From positions 1-14,735 of the forward strand of contig DATBMY010000505.1 of the NCBI GenBank assembly GCA_036554605.1: 14,735 bases of DNA, in the 5' to 3' direction. The notes under the pieces are model-generated. The model had not been told where the DNA came from. It saw only the letters and a list, made by a program, of their open reading frames with translations, and made no database searches. The translations under genes and the position numbers were made by a program. Origin of the DNA: DATBMY01 sp036554605 (GTDB lineage: Bacteria > Acidobacteriota > Blastocatellia > UBA7656). How positions within the stretch are numbered: position 1 is the first letter of the stretch; the number at the start of each line of letters is the position of its first letter. Below, one piece after another: positions 14,687 through 14,735 of the stretch.

Positions 14687-14712
14687 TATACGCTTTCCCT
14701 AACAAACGGCAA
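14685..14712 (-). promoter_or_regulatory. Candidate sigma-70 promoter for the FecR-domain gene
   Basis: On the minus strand TTGCCG (14707-14712) and a perfect TATAAT (14685-14690) are 16 bases apart. Transcription would start near 14678 and leave a leader of about 100 bases before ATG 14580. No other pair of boxes upstream of the gene is as good. It competes with the reading of the overlapping ATG as the start of a small ORF. Confidence 0.4.
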
Positions 14713-14735
14713 ATACAATCACTCGGATTTATTCT

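Overview
The window looks like chromosomal DNA of a moderately GC-rich, non-model Gram-negative bacterium. The mix of a eukaryotic-like kinase-fold membrane protein, an ExeA-type ATPase, a sigma-like regulator, a stand-alone adenylation-carrier-thioesterase protein and a secreted lectin-like protein resembles Acidobacteriota (Blastocatellia-type) genomes. That placement is an inference from gene style, not from a marker gene. There are no rRNA or tRNA genes, CRISPR arrays or insertion sequences.

Layout. (1) 1-703, minus: the 5' part of a secreted protein with a signal peptide and a beta-sandwich, carbohydrate-binding-like module; it runs off the left edge. (2) 704-1587: about 0.9 kb of lower-GC DNA without an intact gene. 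Its minus strand carries protein-like stretches that continue one another across three frames, which I read as a probable decayed gene. (3) 1588-9620, plus: a co-oriented block of membrane pseudokinase, ExeA/GspA-like AAA ATPase, atypical sigma-70-like protein, family 2 glycosyltransferase, and an adenylation-carrier-thioesterase (A-T-TE) NRPS-like protein. The glycosyltransferase and NRPS-like genes lie end to end, possibly with a GTGA overlap. A PilZ protein follows in the same orientation (9833-10180). (4) 10205-13365, minus: an apparent operon of a YacP-type NYN ribonuclease, an acyl-CoA synthetase and a GalE-type epimerase, read in that order. (5) 13519-14580, minus: a secreted FecR-domain protein with an aromatic segment and a Gly/Pro-rich tail, followed by a strong inverted repeat that probably ends its transcript.

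How it may work together (inference). The plus-strand block has the parts of a regulated surface-glycan or glycoconjugate locus: a membrane-anchored signalling scaffold that lacks the kinase catalytic residues, an ATPase of a kind common in secretion and exopolysaccharide loci, a dedicated transcription factor, a sugar transferase, an enzyme that activates and releases an amino acid, and a c-di-GMP receptor. GalE on the opposite strand could supply UDP-galactose-type precursors. No product can be named from the sequence. The most unusual points are the degenerate kinase with its 50-residue arginine/lysine-rich tail, the Cys in place of Ser in the thioesterase nucleophile motif, and the coupling of the glycosyltransferase to a condensation-less NRPS protein.
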